Origin: Caulochytrium protostelioides
Taxonomy: Eukaryota; Chytridiomycota; Caulochytriomycetes; Caulochytriales; Caulochytriaceae
DNA: 53,278 nucleotides
Direction of reading: 5' to 3'
Assembly: GCA_003615045.1 (NCBI GenBank)
Contig: ML014239.1
Location: 1-53,278, forward strand
Each line of letters begins with the position of its first letter. Position 1 is the stretch's first letter. Below the pieces are notes generated by a model that was given only the letters and a program-made list of their open reading frames with translations, ran no database searches and was not told where the DNA came from. The translations under genes were made by a program, and so were the position numbers. Of the stretch, positions 39,883 through 49,497 are shown one piece after another.

Positions 39883-42273
39883 TCATGCCAGCTTGGCGCG
39901 TTTCGGCGACCGGTCATCCTCCGTGTCTTCGAGTCCGTTGTCGGCCGACGTCAAGCCTGGCTGATCCGGGTCGTGGTCCTGGCCAAAAGCCTGGCCATGG
40001 GGTTCGTCGTCGTGGGGATGCAATGCATACTCCCGCTCGCCGTGGGCATCCGCATCGATGTCGTTTGGTGGGTCGCCCACGGGATACGCTTCACCCACGT
40101 CGTCGGCGCCGTCGTCCGAAAAGGCGTCGAGGTCGTCGGGCGCATCCAAGTCTGTCGGCGACGGCGCGGGGATGGCGGCCGCCGCGCCGTCATGACCGCC
40201 GTCGTCTGCATACGGATACAGATCGTGGCCATGCGGATGGGAGGATGCGTGCTCGTACGCTGAGTCGTAAGGATGCATGGTCGTGGACAAGGCCGCGTGC
40301 CCATGTGCCGCTGCCCCGTCGACCACGCCGGCGTCGAGCGGCGGCGCGTCGGTGCCCGCGTAGGTGTCCGCGTGCGTGTCCGCGTCCGCGTCCACGTCCA
40401 CAGGGCCCTCGAGATCGCCGTATTCCCCGATGCCATCCACGGCATGCGCATGGTCAGCCTCAACGAACGCCTCGGCGTCGTCCTCGTCGTTGTCCACGAC
40501 GCCCGCTTCGGGTTCCGGGTCGTGCACCTCGTCCACGTCCTCGCCATCCACGACAGCCTCGTAATGAACCCCATCGGCGTCCCCATCAGCGTCCGCGTCC
40601 ACGTCCGCGTCGTCGTAGCCCGGCGCATGAAGCAAGTGCCCGATATGGACGCCGCAGACGGCAGCGAGGGTGTCGGCAAAACGGAGCATCCCCACAGGTT
40701 CCTCGGTCACGACAAGACGGAGGGGCAGCGCATTCTTTGCAGCATCGCCGGCGACGGCGGCGGCATAGACGCGGATCAGGTCGGACGGCGTCACGTGGGC
40801 GAGGGCCGGGTGTGTTTCGTGAAACGTGACCTCGAGCGCCGGAATCGAGAGCACCAGCGGCCGCAGGGGCGCCGGCGAGCCGGACGCATGCGGCAGCGCC
40901 GCCTTGAGGGCCCACAGCAAGGTCAGCAGCGCTTCGCTGTGGTAGTACACGGCATCAGCGCGGTCAGAAAAGACGACGACGGGCTCCGCGACGGCGTCCG
41001 CGCCGGCATCTGGGAAGGCGTCCGTCGCATCCGTCGGAAAGAGCAGATACTCATGCCCCAGAAACTCACACGCGATGCGGGGCAACACCACCGAATCGCT
41101 GTCGGCGTCCACAGCGTCGGCACCATCCATGTCGCCAAAATCATAGCCGGTAGGATATGGATGGGCGCCGTCATCCAGCGTCAGATCAACCACCTGGCCA
41201 TCGCCCTCCAGAGCATCGCCCCCGTCGTGGCCCTCATCGTGGCCTCCGTCGTGGCCGTGGTGGGCATCATACGGGTCGTGATAGGGGTCGTCGCCGTCGT
41301 GGGGCCCCGTCAGGGTGTTCGTGTCCGCACCGTGAACGTCACCCTCGCCGTGGCCGTCTAACGCAGGCCATCGTGTCGTCTCATGATGCGCGGCATCGGC
41401 ATGAGCGTCGTCATCCGCATCGACATCCACCACATCCAGATCGGCGGCCGCCCATCCGGCGCCCTGTGGCGGATCATCTTCCTGCGCGGCATGGTGGCCG
41501 GAATCGATGTCGACCTCCGCATCGTGCGGCGGCAAGGCCACCGGCGACCGTGCCCCCTCGGGCGCAAGGGGAGTTGCCGGCGTCGCTATCACCGCTGTTG
41601 TGGAGGGATTCGGCGTCGAGACCGCGTGGACCGGCGACGCGGGCGACGACGACAGCAGTCGCGCGGCGTCGGCGGCTGCCTCCGCGTCGTCTTCGGCCTC
41701 CGCGTCGTCGTCGTAGATCAGGAGTTCAGGGCCATCGTCCAGCGGCGCACGGAGGTCCGGCACCGGCGATGGCGTCGTCGCCGCACCCGCCGTGGGCAGA
41801 GCGGTCGTCCGTGCGGGCTCGGTTCCCGACAGCGGCGAGGGCTGCGCAGAGCGTGATGGCGATGCGTCAGCCCCGGCCTCCGCATCTGTATCCACGTCGG
41901 CGGCAGGGGCAGCGTCCGCGGCCAGCGCCGCCGTCGTCGTCGTCGTCGTCGTCGTCGTTGGGGACGTCGCTGATGTCGTCTCGCCCATGGCAACGTTCGG
42001 GCGTGGCAGGCTCGCTGGCGGCGGCGGCGGCGGGCTCGAAGCCGGGTCATCATACTCGCGCAGCACCATCCCGGCCTCGGAAGAGGGCGCGACTGGCGCC
42101 GCGTCAGCGAGGGTCCACGAGGGCGGGTTGGGCACGGCGCTGACCGGCATCGCGTGGAAGGCACCACCCGGGGCGGTGGCGCTGACAACGACGGCCGCCG
42201 CCGCCGTCCCCGACATCGGCGGGCCGCTAAGCGCCGCGCGCGGCGCGGACTCGGGCGCCATCGCCGAGGACAT
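39883..42273 (-). CDS. uncharacterised acidic protein with one globular domain and C-terminal NLS
   Basis: I cannot name this protein. From the ATG at 42273 it has 796 residues. It is dominated by Asp, Ala, His and Pro. Long acidic disordered regions flank one ordered segment at about residues 395-540, which includes CEFLGHEYLLFPTD, VVFSDRADAVYYHSEALLT, PLVLSIPALEVTFHE and PLRLVVTEEPVGMLRFADTL. The extreme C terminus has SPKRAKLA, a good monopartite nuclear-localisation signal. Upstream ATGs at 42396 and 42417 are in frame, but that stretch is Ser/Ala/Thr coded by a pyrimidine-rich leader, so I prefer 42273. The ordered segment vaguely recalls a fungal domain of unknown function with a 'predicted E-L-LFP...' pattern, from memory and unverified. 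A nuclear chromatin or transcription role is a guess from composition. Confidence 0.65.
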   Translation of the reverse strand: MSSAMAPESAPRAALSGPPMSGTAAAAVVVSATAPGGAFHAMPVSAVPNPPSWTLADAAPVAPSSEAGMVLREYDDPASSPPPPPPASLPRPNVAMGETTSATSPTTTTTTTTTAALAADAAPAADVDTDAEAGADASPSRSAQPSPLSGTEPARTTALPTAGAATTPSPVPDLRAPLDDGPELLIYDDDAEAEDDAEAAADAARLLSSSPASPVHAVSTPNPSTTAVIATPATPLAPEGARSPVALPPHDAEVDIDSGHHAAQEDDPPQGAGWAAADLDVVDVDADDDAHADAAHHETTRWPALDGHGEGDVHGADTNTLTGPHDGDDPYHDPYDAHHGHDGGHDEGHDGGDALEGDGQVVDLTLDDGAHPYPTGYDFGDMDGADAVDADSDSVVLPRIACEFLGHEYLLFPTDATDAFPDAGADAVAEPVVVFSDRADAVYYHSEALLTLLWALKAALPHASGSPAPLRPLVLSIPALEVTFHETHPALAHVTPSDLIRVYAAAVAGDAAKNALPLRLVVTEEPVGMLRFADTLAAVCGVHIGHLLHAPGYDDADVDADADGDADGVHYEAVVDGEDVDEVHDPEPEAGVVDNDEDDAEAFVEADHAHAVDGIGEYGDLEGPVDVDADADTHADTYAGTDAPPLDAGVVDGAAAHGHAALSTTMHPYDSAYEHASSHPHGHDLYPYADDGGHDGAAAAIPAPSPTDLDAPDDLDAFSDDGADDVGEAYPVGDPPNDIDADAHGEREYALHPHDDEPHGQAFGQDHDPDQPGLTSADNGLEDTEDDRSPKRAKLA

Positions 42274-42490
42274 GGGTAGCCGCGACACGCTGCCGATCAC
42301 ACAAGAGGATAAGCGGGATGAAGCGGATGTGGAAGTGGAAGCAGAGGCAGAAGCAATTGCGCAAGTCGCGGTGTTGAGATACAGCGAAGGGACCATGCGA
42401 CCATGCGCCTGTGCCATGACTCTGCACCGCCCACGGACGCGTCAACCGGCGGTTTTTGTGAGCGATCATGCGGGTCTCTGCCGGACAGAC

Positions 42491-42515
42491 CGCATCGCAT
42501 CGCATCGCATCGCAT
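42491..42515. repeat. (CGCAT)5 period-5 microsatellite
   Basis: Five exact units about 220 bp upstream of the acidic-protein gene start. It is related in sequence to the GCATG/CATCG tracts elsewhere in the window. Confidence 0.85.
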
Positions 42516-42733
42516 GGGCCGCAGAGCGCGCCGGCAGCCGCGATCGTGACCGCGGACGCGGTTTGAATGGCGGCGTGGCCGCCCGCCACTAGCGGAGTAG
42601 GCGGCCGCGCGGCGGCGTAGGGCCGGGGCGACGCAGGGCCGAGGTGCGGCGGGATTGGGTCCCGCCTTGCGCGTCGTCGTCGCCGTCGTCGTCGCCGTCG
42701 TGGCCGGTCGGCACCGCCGCGCAGGGCGCACCC

Positions 42734-42787
42734 GCCATCGCCATCGCCATCGCCATCGCCATCGCCATCGCCATCGCCATCGCCATC
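42734..42787. repeat. (GCCATC)9 hexanucleotide repeat
   Basis: Nine uninterrupted 6-bp units in non-coding sequence between two divergent genes. Confidence 0.9.
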
Positions 42788-43210
42788 CACCTGCGCCTCC
42801 GTGCATGGGCCCTCCGCCCCCACGCTCCACGCCACTTCCGAACGAGCTCCACGACTTCCACGGCCCACACATCGCCCACGCGCCGGCCTGGAAGTGCTGG
42901 GCCGCCGTTCCAGCCGGTCGACGCATCATCCCACCTTGGTCTGGAAGATCCGAGCCACACGTACATGACCGGCGTTTGAGAGCTCTGAAGGCTCTGCACG
43001 GACCCTGGCCGGGCCGACCCTGGCCAAGCCCGGGATGAAACTCCGCGGGCTGCAAGCTGCAGAGCCGAGCATGATCCGACGGCCGAAGACGACATGGCTG
43101 ACGGCCAGAAGACCTCATGCCGCGCCGTGCCGCGGTCGAGCCGGTCGCCACGGTGCGTGATGGCGGGACGCGCGTGTGGGACCCTGGGTCGACGTGCGGC
43201 TCCGCCAACA

Positions 43211-43249
43211 TCGACCGCGTCGACCGCGTCGACCGCGTCGACCGCGTCG
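43211..43249. repeat. (TCGACCGCG)4 array directly upstream of a TATA box
   Basis: Four exact 9-bp units followed by TCG. The array ends nine bases before the TATA box of the secreted-protein gene. Each junction makes CGACCGCGTCG, a near-palindrome of the kind bound by Zn-cluster or similar factors, so this may be an operator-like array. That role is inferred from position. Confidence 0.7.
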
Positions 43250-43257
43250 GATCCGCC

Positions 43258-43267
43258 TATTATAAAG
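43258..43267 (+). promoter_or_regulatory. TATA box of the secreted-protein gene
   Basis: TATTATAAAG stands out in otherwise GC-rich sequence, 343 bp before the start codon. It is preceded by the 9-bp array and followed by a long C/T-rich tract (about 43365-43500), the typical layout of a strong or regulated fungal promoter. Confidence 0.6.
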
Positions 43268-43364
43268 AGCGGAGCCGATCGATGCCACGATGGTCATGGC
43301 CGTCGCTATGAACCCAAGACATGGTCCCACGCGCATGCAGCATGCACGTAGCGCGTCGGCAGCT

Positions 43365-43500
43365 CTCTCCTTCCTCTCTCCACTCCACTCTCATCTCATC
43401 CCCCCACCCCACCCCCACCCTCCACCCCTGATACCTGTCTTCAGTTTCCATCATATCCCTCCTCTCGGCCGTCTCTCTTCCCCTCTCACGACGGCCTGGC
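43365..43500 (+). promoter_or_regulatory. pyrimidine-rich tract before the secreted-protein gene
   Basis: About 135 nt of mostly C and T, including CCCCCCACCCCACCCCCACC. CT blocks near the transcription start are typical of highly expressed fungal genes. Here it would lie between the TATA box and the start codon. Confidence 0.5.
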
Positions 43501-43609
43501 ACGAGCCCGTCGACCTCAGGCGCTCTCCTCGTACTCGATACCCGTTTCCTGATTCGTCTCAGTGGCTCGGACGCATCCCTGTCGCCCTGCGCGGCCGTTG
43601 ATTGCCGCC

Positions 43610-44944
43610 ATGCGCTTGTCGCTGCCGCTCGGGGTGGCCGTGACCGCGGCCGTGGTCACAACCGTAGCCACCACCGGAGCCACGGCCCATCCGATGGAGT
43701 GGGTCACTCAGCTGATTCGCAAGCTGAGCGGGAGCGATAAGCCCCTTGACGATGGCCAATTCTCACATTCTCCCCTCTTTGACGATAGTGGGAGTGATGA
43801 TAGTGAGAGTGACGATGATAGCCTCACTAAATCGAGGAGGCTCTCCCCGCACGACCGCGCTGTAGCCACTCTGGCTGACGAATATACCCTGGCCTCCCTG
43901 CTCCTTCGTAGCAAGCTTCCTGAGACGATCTGGCAACTGGCAGACGATGGTTTAACGGTGGAATGGCAGCAGCCCATGTTGAATGGGCGCCTTGCGTACC
44001 GTTTCATGGAGTTTGCCCGTGAATCGGAGAAGGTCTCGCTCCAAAGCCATTCATGGACCGAAGATTGGATTTCCTCCAGCTCCCCGTCTGTGATGAGCCC
44101 GGAGAGGCTCCCGGCCGTCAAGCCGGAAACGCCGCATGCCGATGTGATTCCGGCGCTCAAGTACCGAGTGGGCTTCCGCGAGAACTACAAAATCTGGATC
44201 GAGAAGTTGGGTAAGTGGCTTGACGAGCTCGAGGCCCCAGCAGGTTTTGTCATAGGGACGCCCCCCACGCTCGCGGACGCGGTCCTCAAAAAGTATGGTG
44301 TGCATCCCTCCGTCTTCCTGCCGCCTGCATACCCCGCCCTTCTTCGAGATGAGTTCGCCATGGTCGACCCTCACCAGTGGTGGCACGGCGAGGAGAAAAT
44401 GCCCCGCTTGCCTCACGATCTCGTACTGGTGCTGTACGACTTGATGGGGCACCCGGATGACCAGGTCATGCGTGATTTTGTTGAATGGACACCCAAGGGG
44501 GACACTGACGTGAAGGACGTAGACTGGTCGCTTCCCGAGAATCGCGGAATCCTGAATGACCGATTTCGTGAGAGCCTCAGGGCCCCTCTTGATCCGACTT
44601 CTCAGGCGCTTCGAAATGGGGATCCCGCAGAAGTCCACCCCCGCATTTTGCTCAGCCATGTCATCCGGCGATTGATCTGCGCGATGCATTTTGCCAACAA
44701 ATGCTCCCTCCATGGTGACGAGGTCATTAGCCAGTTTTACGCGCTCCCGGACGACCTGCGGCCTGCAAGCATAATGAGCAAGCTGCGCAAGGGGCCGATC
44801 CAGCGCCCCGTTGAGGTGGGAGCAACCTTACCCTTTGACGAACTGCGCGAGAAACCAACAACGAACTTCCGGCCTGAGGCGTTCCGTGGCGTTAGCCAAC
44901 TATACAAGTTTACAAGTAGGACTGGGAGCTTTCTCCATCATTGA
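43610..44944 (+). CDS. predicted secreted protein, orphan (effector candidate)
   Basis: I do not recognise this family. From the ATG at 43610 (gccgccATGc) the protein has 444 residues. Residues 1-26 form a clear signal peptide (MRLSLPLGVAVTAAVV, then Thr/Ala to ATA-HP), with cleavage expected after A26. An acidic Ser/Asp stretch lies at about 46-66 (DDSGSDDSESDDD), followed by LTKSRRLSPHDRAVATLADEY. The remainder (about 75-430) looks like one mostly helical globular domain with several Trp, including WQLADDGLTVEW and WHGEEKMPRLPHDLVLVLYDL. There are only two cysteines and no transmembrane segment after the signal. Codon third positions are far less GC-biased than in every neighbour, with many A/T-ending codons. 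Secretion, atypical base use and an inducible-looking promoter suggest a rapidly evolving or acquired secreted factor; the function is unknown. Confidence 0.85.
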   Translation: MRLSLPLGVAVTAAVVTTVATTGATAHPMEWVTQLIRKLSGSDKPLDDGQFSHSPLFDDSGSDDSESDDDSLTKSRRLSPHDRAVATLADEYTLASLLLRSKLPETIWQLADDGLTVEWQQPMLNGRLAYRFMEFARESEKVSLQSHSWTEDWISSSSPSVMSPERLPAVKPETPHADVIPALKYRVGFRENYKIWIEKLGKWLDELEAPAGFVIGTPPTLADAVLKKYGVHPSVFLPPAYPALLRDEFAMVDPHQWWHGEEKMPRLPHDLVLVLYDLMGHPDDQVMRDFVEWTPKGDTDVKDVDWSLPENRGILNDRFRESLRAPLDPTSQALRNGDPAEVHPRILLSHVIRRLICAMHFANKCSLHGDEVISQFYALPDDLRPASIMSKLRKGPIQRPVEVGATLPFDELREKPTTNFRPEAFRGVSQLYKFTSRTGSFLHH

Positions 44945-46595
44945 TTCCCCCCACGAACTCTCGTCCGCATCCCTTAGCCTGCTTCAGACGCATGGACCGA
45001 CGTACCTGAGATTTTTCGGGGAAGCTCGGGTAGTTTTAACGGCCGAATGGTCCGCGTTTAGTACCTTTTTATACCCATATATACCCATGATTCTCTCCTC
45101 CGCTTCGTAAAGTGAATAGTCCTTCCTTCTCAACCTGGGTCAAGTGAATCGGGCGGCGAGGCGCCTAGGTCAGGAGGACGATTCGGCCGCATTCCGTCGC
45201 CGACAGAGTCTCCGTGGTCCTGCTGCACTCTGCTTCAGTCGTTGGAGCGACGGATCACGTTGATTGGATCGTTGGATCATTGGTGGACGGAGCTGTGGTC
45301 GACCACGCCGCAGCGCATCATCCCCATCGTGCGCCATATCGACTGCCTTCGACCCGGCCCCCTCTGTCCGTGCTGCAGGCTCAGGGCGCGACGGCGGGCG
45401 GCTCTCCATCGCCAGAGCAGGAAAGACATCAGAGAAATAAGAGAGAATCAGAGGTCTCTTGGGTTGAAGGGTAGGTCCCTCGTCCTCACTCGTGCATCGG
45501 TATGATACTCTGACAAGAGCGGTCGGCGCCATCGCTTTGGCAGCACTCCCTCGGGGATGGCGACTTTCTGGACCCGCTACCGAGCCTCGCGAAGGTTCTG
45601 CACAAGCAGCGGGTCCCGATTTGAGCCACGGAGGATCGCGGCTGACGACGGCATGACGCGTGCTGTGGGACCTGCATGATGCACCGCAAGGATGCCGGGC
45701 GCGGAGGCCGTGGGTAAGGCTGGTCCCCTGCCGCATCGAGTCCGTCATCTCAGCAACCTGCGTGGCCTGTCGGCATCACGATCGGGGTGCCCGCATCGCA
45801 TCGCCAAGCGTCCAGCCTCAAGTCGCCAAGGCCTGCACGCCCCCCAACTCCGCTCCCTCCCTCCCTGAGAAGCCGAAAAGAAAAGGAAAAGGAAACAGAA
45901 AAAGAAAAGGCGGGGACCAGTGTCCCGCCGGTCATGGCGGTATGATGCACCCCCGCGGCCGCCGGCGTGCCGCGGACCGACGCTTGGGACCGGAGCCCAT
46001 CGCCCTCAGCCTCCGAGCTCCTGGACGCGTAGACGCCTGGGCGCGGACCAGGTGCCGCCTAGCCTCGGGTCGGCGCGGCCGACGCCAGCGGAGGCGGAAG
46101 ACGACGACGGCGTCGCGGAAAGCAGGAAGCGGCCGCGTCGTCGCGCGCCGTGGGCGGGCCCAGGCGGGCCGATGCGCCGTGTCGGAGAAGGCGAAGCCGA
46201 GCGCCGCCACGTGCGCCACCCTCCCCCGACCCTCCCCTCCAACTCCGACGCTGGCGAATCCGGCGCGTCTTGGCGTCACCCTTTCACATGACTCAACGCC
46301 GCCGCCCGCCGCCTTCATTCGAGCCGTTCCATCGCGACAGCCGCCAGGCGTTTTCCACAACGTGGCACGCCTGAGGCGAAATAAAAGAAACTGACAAGCG
46401 CCGTCGACACGCTCCTTGCCGGCCGTCTTCATGGACCCCGTGGACCCCGCATCACGGCCATCCCTGAACACCTCGAAACGCTTCTGAGCGGACCCGCAGA
46501 CCCTGCATCCTCATCACCCCCGCTGACCCGCGGACGACCTCGACCTGCACGCACCCCCTGCCACCGGTGCTGCTGGTGCTGCTACTTTGGCCAGG
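44945..46595. other. 1.65-kb intergenic region, no gene seen
   Basis: The first ~180 bp after the secreted-protein gene are relatively AT-rich, with TTTTTATACCCATATATACCC at 45064-45086 (3' signals likely). An A/G-rich tract lies at 45875-45915 and an AATAAAA near 46379. Frames such as 45660-46394 (+) and 45932-46471 (-) overlap each other and have no recognisable domain. Confidence 0.55.
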
Positions 46596-47521
46596 ATGGT
46601 GGACGCGTCTGCCTCGATCACGGGCACCGTCACGGCCGTCGAGGCGGCGGAGCCGGCCGCCGGCGGCGTGATGGCGCCCTTCCAGTCGCACACGGTCACG
46701 ATGGCGATTCAGCTGCCGCCGAGCTGGCAGCACAAGGCCGCCGACGGCGTGCAAGCGTACCTGAACCGCATGGTGCTGCGGTATGTGCCCGAGCTGGACG
46801 GCGTCGTGGTGTCGCACCGCCGCCTGGCGTTCACGAGCCCCACGGGTCGTCTGATCTTCGACAACCCGGCGCTGCACTTCGACATCCGCGTGGCGCTGAC
46901 AGTCTTTGCTCCGGACGTCGGCTCGACGATGGTCGGGATCGTGAACCACGTGTCGCCGGATCACATCGGCCTGCTGTGCTTCGGCGTCTTCAACGCCTCG
47001 ATTCCTGCGGACACGATTGACCGCACCAAGTATAAGTGGGACCGCACGCGGCTGTACTGGCGCCGCACGGACTGCGGTGACCCCGATGCGATGGACGCGC
47101 ACGCCATCCGCACCGACGCGGTGCTCAAGTTCACCGTGAGCGACATGGCCAAGAGCAGCACCATGAGCGCCATCGTGGGCTCGCTCGTGGCTCATGCCGA
47201 CGACACGGGCCTGCTGCTCGGCGAGGTCGTCCCGGAGGGGTTGACCGAGTCCCTGGCGTCCGTCCGCGAGGCCGCCAAGCAGGCCGAAGCCGAGGCCGAG
47301 CAGGCCAAGGCCGAGCAGGCCAAGGCCGAGCAGGCGGCTGAGCAGACGGATGCGTCAGATGAAGCGACGGAGACAGCGAACGTCAAGTCAGAGAACGACG
47401 TCGACGACGACGACGACGATGACGACGATGCCGGCTCGGACGCCGATATCTTTAAGGGCGAGTCGTCGGCGACGTCGCCCCACCCGGGCTCGGAGTCTGA
47501 TTCCGATTCCGATTCCGATTC

Positions 47522-47564
<43 letters not shown>

Positions 47565-47786
47565 GACGACGCGACTGCATCGTCGGCGTCCGCATCCGCA
47601 TCGGAACCTGATGTCAAGCAGGCCGCCTCGGCCGCCGCATCCGACGCCGACTCCGAAGGCGAGGACCAGCTGAAGCAAGAAGACGAGGTGGACCCGTCGG
47701 CCATCAAAACCGAAGAGGCCGCCGCCAAGCGCGCCGCCGACGCGGTCGACACGAAGCCGGCCTCGAAGCGATCGCGCAAGCAGTGA
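46596..47786 (+). CDS. RPA43: RNA polymerase I subunit A43
   Basis: Stalk subunit of RNA polymerase I, which pairs with A14 in yeast and contacts the initiation factor Rrn3. The protein has 396 residues from the first in-frame ATG. The N-terminal tip domain covers about residues 25-105 (MAIQLPPSWQHKAADGVQ, LNRMVLRYVPELDGVVV). The OB-fold follows, with the diagnostic NHVSPDHIGLLCFGVFNAS near residue 116 and a C-terminal strand near 175. From about residue 225 the chain is a low-complexity tail: Ala/Glu/Lys heptad-like repeats, then Asp runs and (SD)n, (GD)n blocks, ending in basic KPASKRSRKQ, which could be a nuclear signal. Yeast A43 has 326 residues, so the tail is long. RPC25 and RPB7 are excluded by GVFNAS and the acidic tail. 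Confidence 0.93.
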
Positions 47787-48341
47787 GCACGCGACGCGCG
47801 CGTGCTTCCCATCCATCTCTCTGTTGACCCCCTTTATTTAATAACTCGCCGTGCTGATGCTCTGCGCTCGACCCGTGCGACCGACATCTGTCGTGGCCGA
47901 CCCGGACCCGACCGGGCCCGCCTCGCCGTTGCCGGCCAGCCGGCGCGGCCATGTATGCGCCGCATACCGCGATCGGCGGTGGGGTCCCGACGGCCGCGGA
48001 CGTCGACGCGGCCATCCGCTCGCGTTCTTCTCCGCCCGTCGTCGTTCGGCTCGCTCGCTGGTTCGTGGGCAGCGGCGGCGGCGGCTCACGACCCCCGGGC
48101 CTCGCACCACCGCATCGAACCGCGCCACGCCTCGCCCCACGACCCCCCGGCCGTCTCCCACGCGCTCGCTCGCGGCGATCCCGTCGCGCCAGGGCTTCCG
48201 CGGCACGGCGTCGCGGCGCCGAGGTCGCCTTCACGGGTTTCTTTGCGATTGTTTGTCTTTTTTTTTATTATGCAAGCGTGTACCGACCCCGATGCCGGCA
48301 CACGGGCGGCGGGGCAGGTCCGCGGGGGGCCTCAGCCCACG

Positions 48342-48383
<42 letters not shown>
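48342..48383. repeat. (GCC)14 trinucleotide repeat
   Basis: Fourteen uninterrupted GCC units in non-coding sequence between RPA43 and ATP-citrate lyase. Confidence 0.9.
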
Positions 48384-48385
<2 letters not shown>

Positions 48386-48492
48386 CGGCCGGGTGGACCC
48401 GAGCGGGTGCATGGGCCCTGGCGGTTCTGCCAAGCCGCAGCGGTGCTGGTGGCCGTGGAAGGCGGGAACGTTGGCGCTGGCATGGGCGACAT

Positions 48493-48552
48493 GGCACGGC
48501 ACGGCACGGCACGGCACGGCACGGCACGACACGACACGACACGACACGACAT
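48493..48552. repeat. (GGCAC)7(GACAC)4 period-5 microsatellite
   Basis: Seven GGCAC units (48493-48527) turn into four GACAC units (48528-48547) and a final GACAT. This is the longest of the period-5 tracts in the window. Confidence 0.92.
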
Positions 48553-48852
48553 GACCCGCGATCCGATGCGACGCACGGGTCGCGGGCGGGGGAGCCGCAG
48601 CGCCCATTGGCCCAGGCCCTCCACCCCGCACAGCGAAGCCCGCGCGCGGCCGGCGGCCGGCGGGAGGCGCCCGCCGTCGCCACCATCGCTCGGATGGTGC
48701 GGCCAGGACTCTCGGGACCGAGGGTCGGCAGCGTTGCTTCACGGGAGCGGCGAGGACGCTTCTCCAGGCGCAACGGGACGAGCCGCGGCATGGGAGGCAG
48801 CGACGGGGACGGCGGCTGCATCCTTGTTGATGGCCCGCCCGCGGCCCATGCC

Positions 48853-48906
48853 GCGACCGCGACCGCGACCGCCTCCGCGACCGCGACCGCCTCCGCGACC
48901 GCCGCC
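48853..48906. repeat. 18-bp tandem repeat of GCGACC/CCTCC type
   Basis: About three units of an imperfect 18-bp repeat, each GCGACCGCGACC plus CGCCTC or a variant. It is non-coding, upstream of ATP-citrate lyase. Confidence 0.7.
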
Positions 48907-49497
48907 GCGACGGCTGCCCGGAACAGGAGAGCGCCCGCCGACGCGCCGACGCGGTTCGGTGCCGCGAAGCCATGCGCAGCAACGGGGTCTTGGGACGCGC
49001 TGGGCCGCAGCCGGTGCCCGTGCGCGTCGCGCATGCCGCGCATGCCACGGCGATCGTGGCGGTCACGCCCATGGCCACGGCGCCATGCCAGCCCCTCCCC
49101 TCCCAGAAAGTCAAATGGGGTGGCATGACGCGTCGCGGCGCGTCGCGACGTGACGCGACGTGACGCGACAAGAAGCCAACCGCGCGCCGAGACGACCTGT
49201 GCCGATGATAGGTCCTGAAGCGGACGCTGACGCGAGTGATGAGCCGTATGAATGCACGGCCGTCTGCTCCGCAGATGCCTCTGGTTCGGGCTGATCCATG
49301 TCGCGATCGCATTGACGCTTTGGATGACCCTCCCCTTCCCGGCTCCCACTCTGAACTGGATTTGAGCGTTTCTTTCAGCCCATCCCTCATTTCTCTTCCT
49401 TTTTTTTACTTGGCGACCGCCGATCCCCTCCCCTGCGGTCCCCGATCTCACTTCATCCCGCGACTTCTACCTCACCTTCGAGGAGATCTGACTCACG

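Larger units (their letters stand above)
42274..43609. other. divergent intergenic region with repeats and TATA box
   Basis: The 1.3-kb space between the acidic-protein gene (-) and the secreted-protein gene (+). It carries (CGCAT)5, (GCCATC)9, a four-copy 9-bp array, a TATA box and a 140-nt pyrimidine-rich tract, listed separately. I see no gene. Confidence 0.6.
47787..49497. other. 1.7-kb intergenic region upstream of ATP-citrate lyase
   Basis: A TTTATTTAATAA stretch at 47832-47843 probably ends the RPA43 transcript. A T-rich patch lies at 48258-48268, then (GCC)14, a pentamer microsatellite, a GCGACC-type repeat and a GACGTGACGC repeat (49147-49169). A T-rich/pyrimidine leader (49384-49411) precedes the lyase start. 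Long frames here are repeat translations; I call no gene. Confidence 0.6.

Noticed and set aside
43818-43860. RxLR-type effector motif in the secreted orphan
   Set aside because: The segment reads SRRLSPHDR, which lacks the final arginine of RxLR. The acidic stretch precedes rather than follows it, so an oomycete-type motif is not supported.
45660-46394. 244-codon plus-strand frame between the secreted-protein gene and RPA43
   Set aside because: It has no ordered segment, is overlapped by an equally long minus-strand frame, and is Arg/Pro/Ala-rich as expected from composition.
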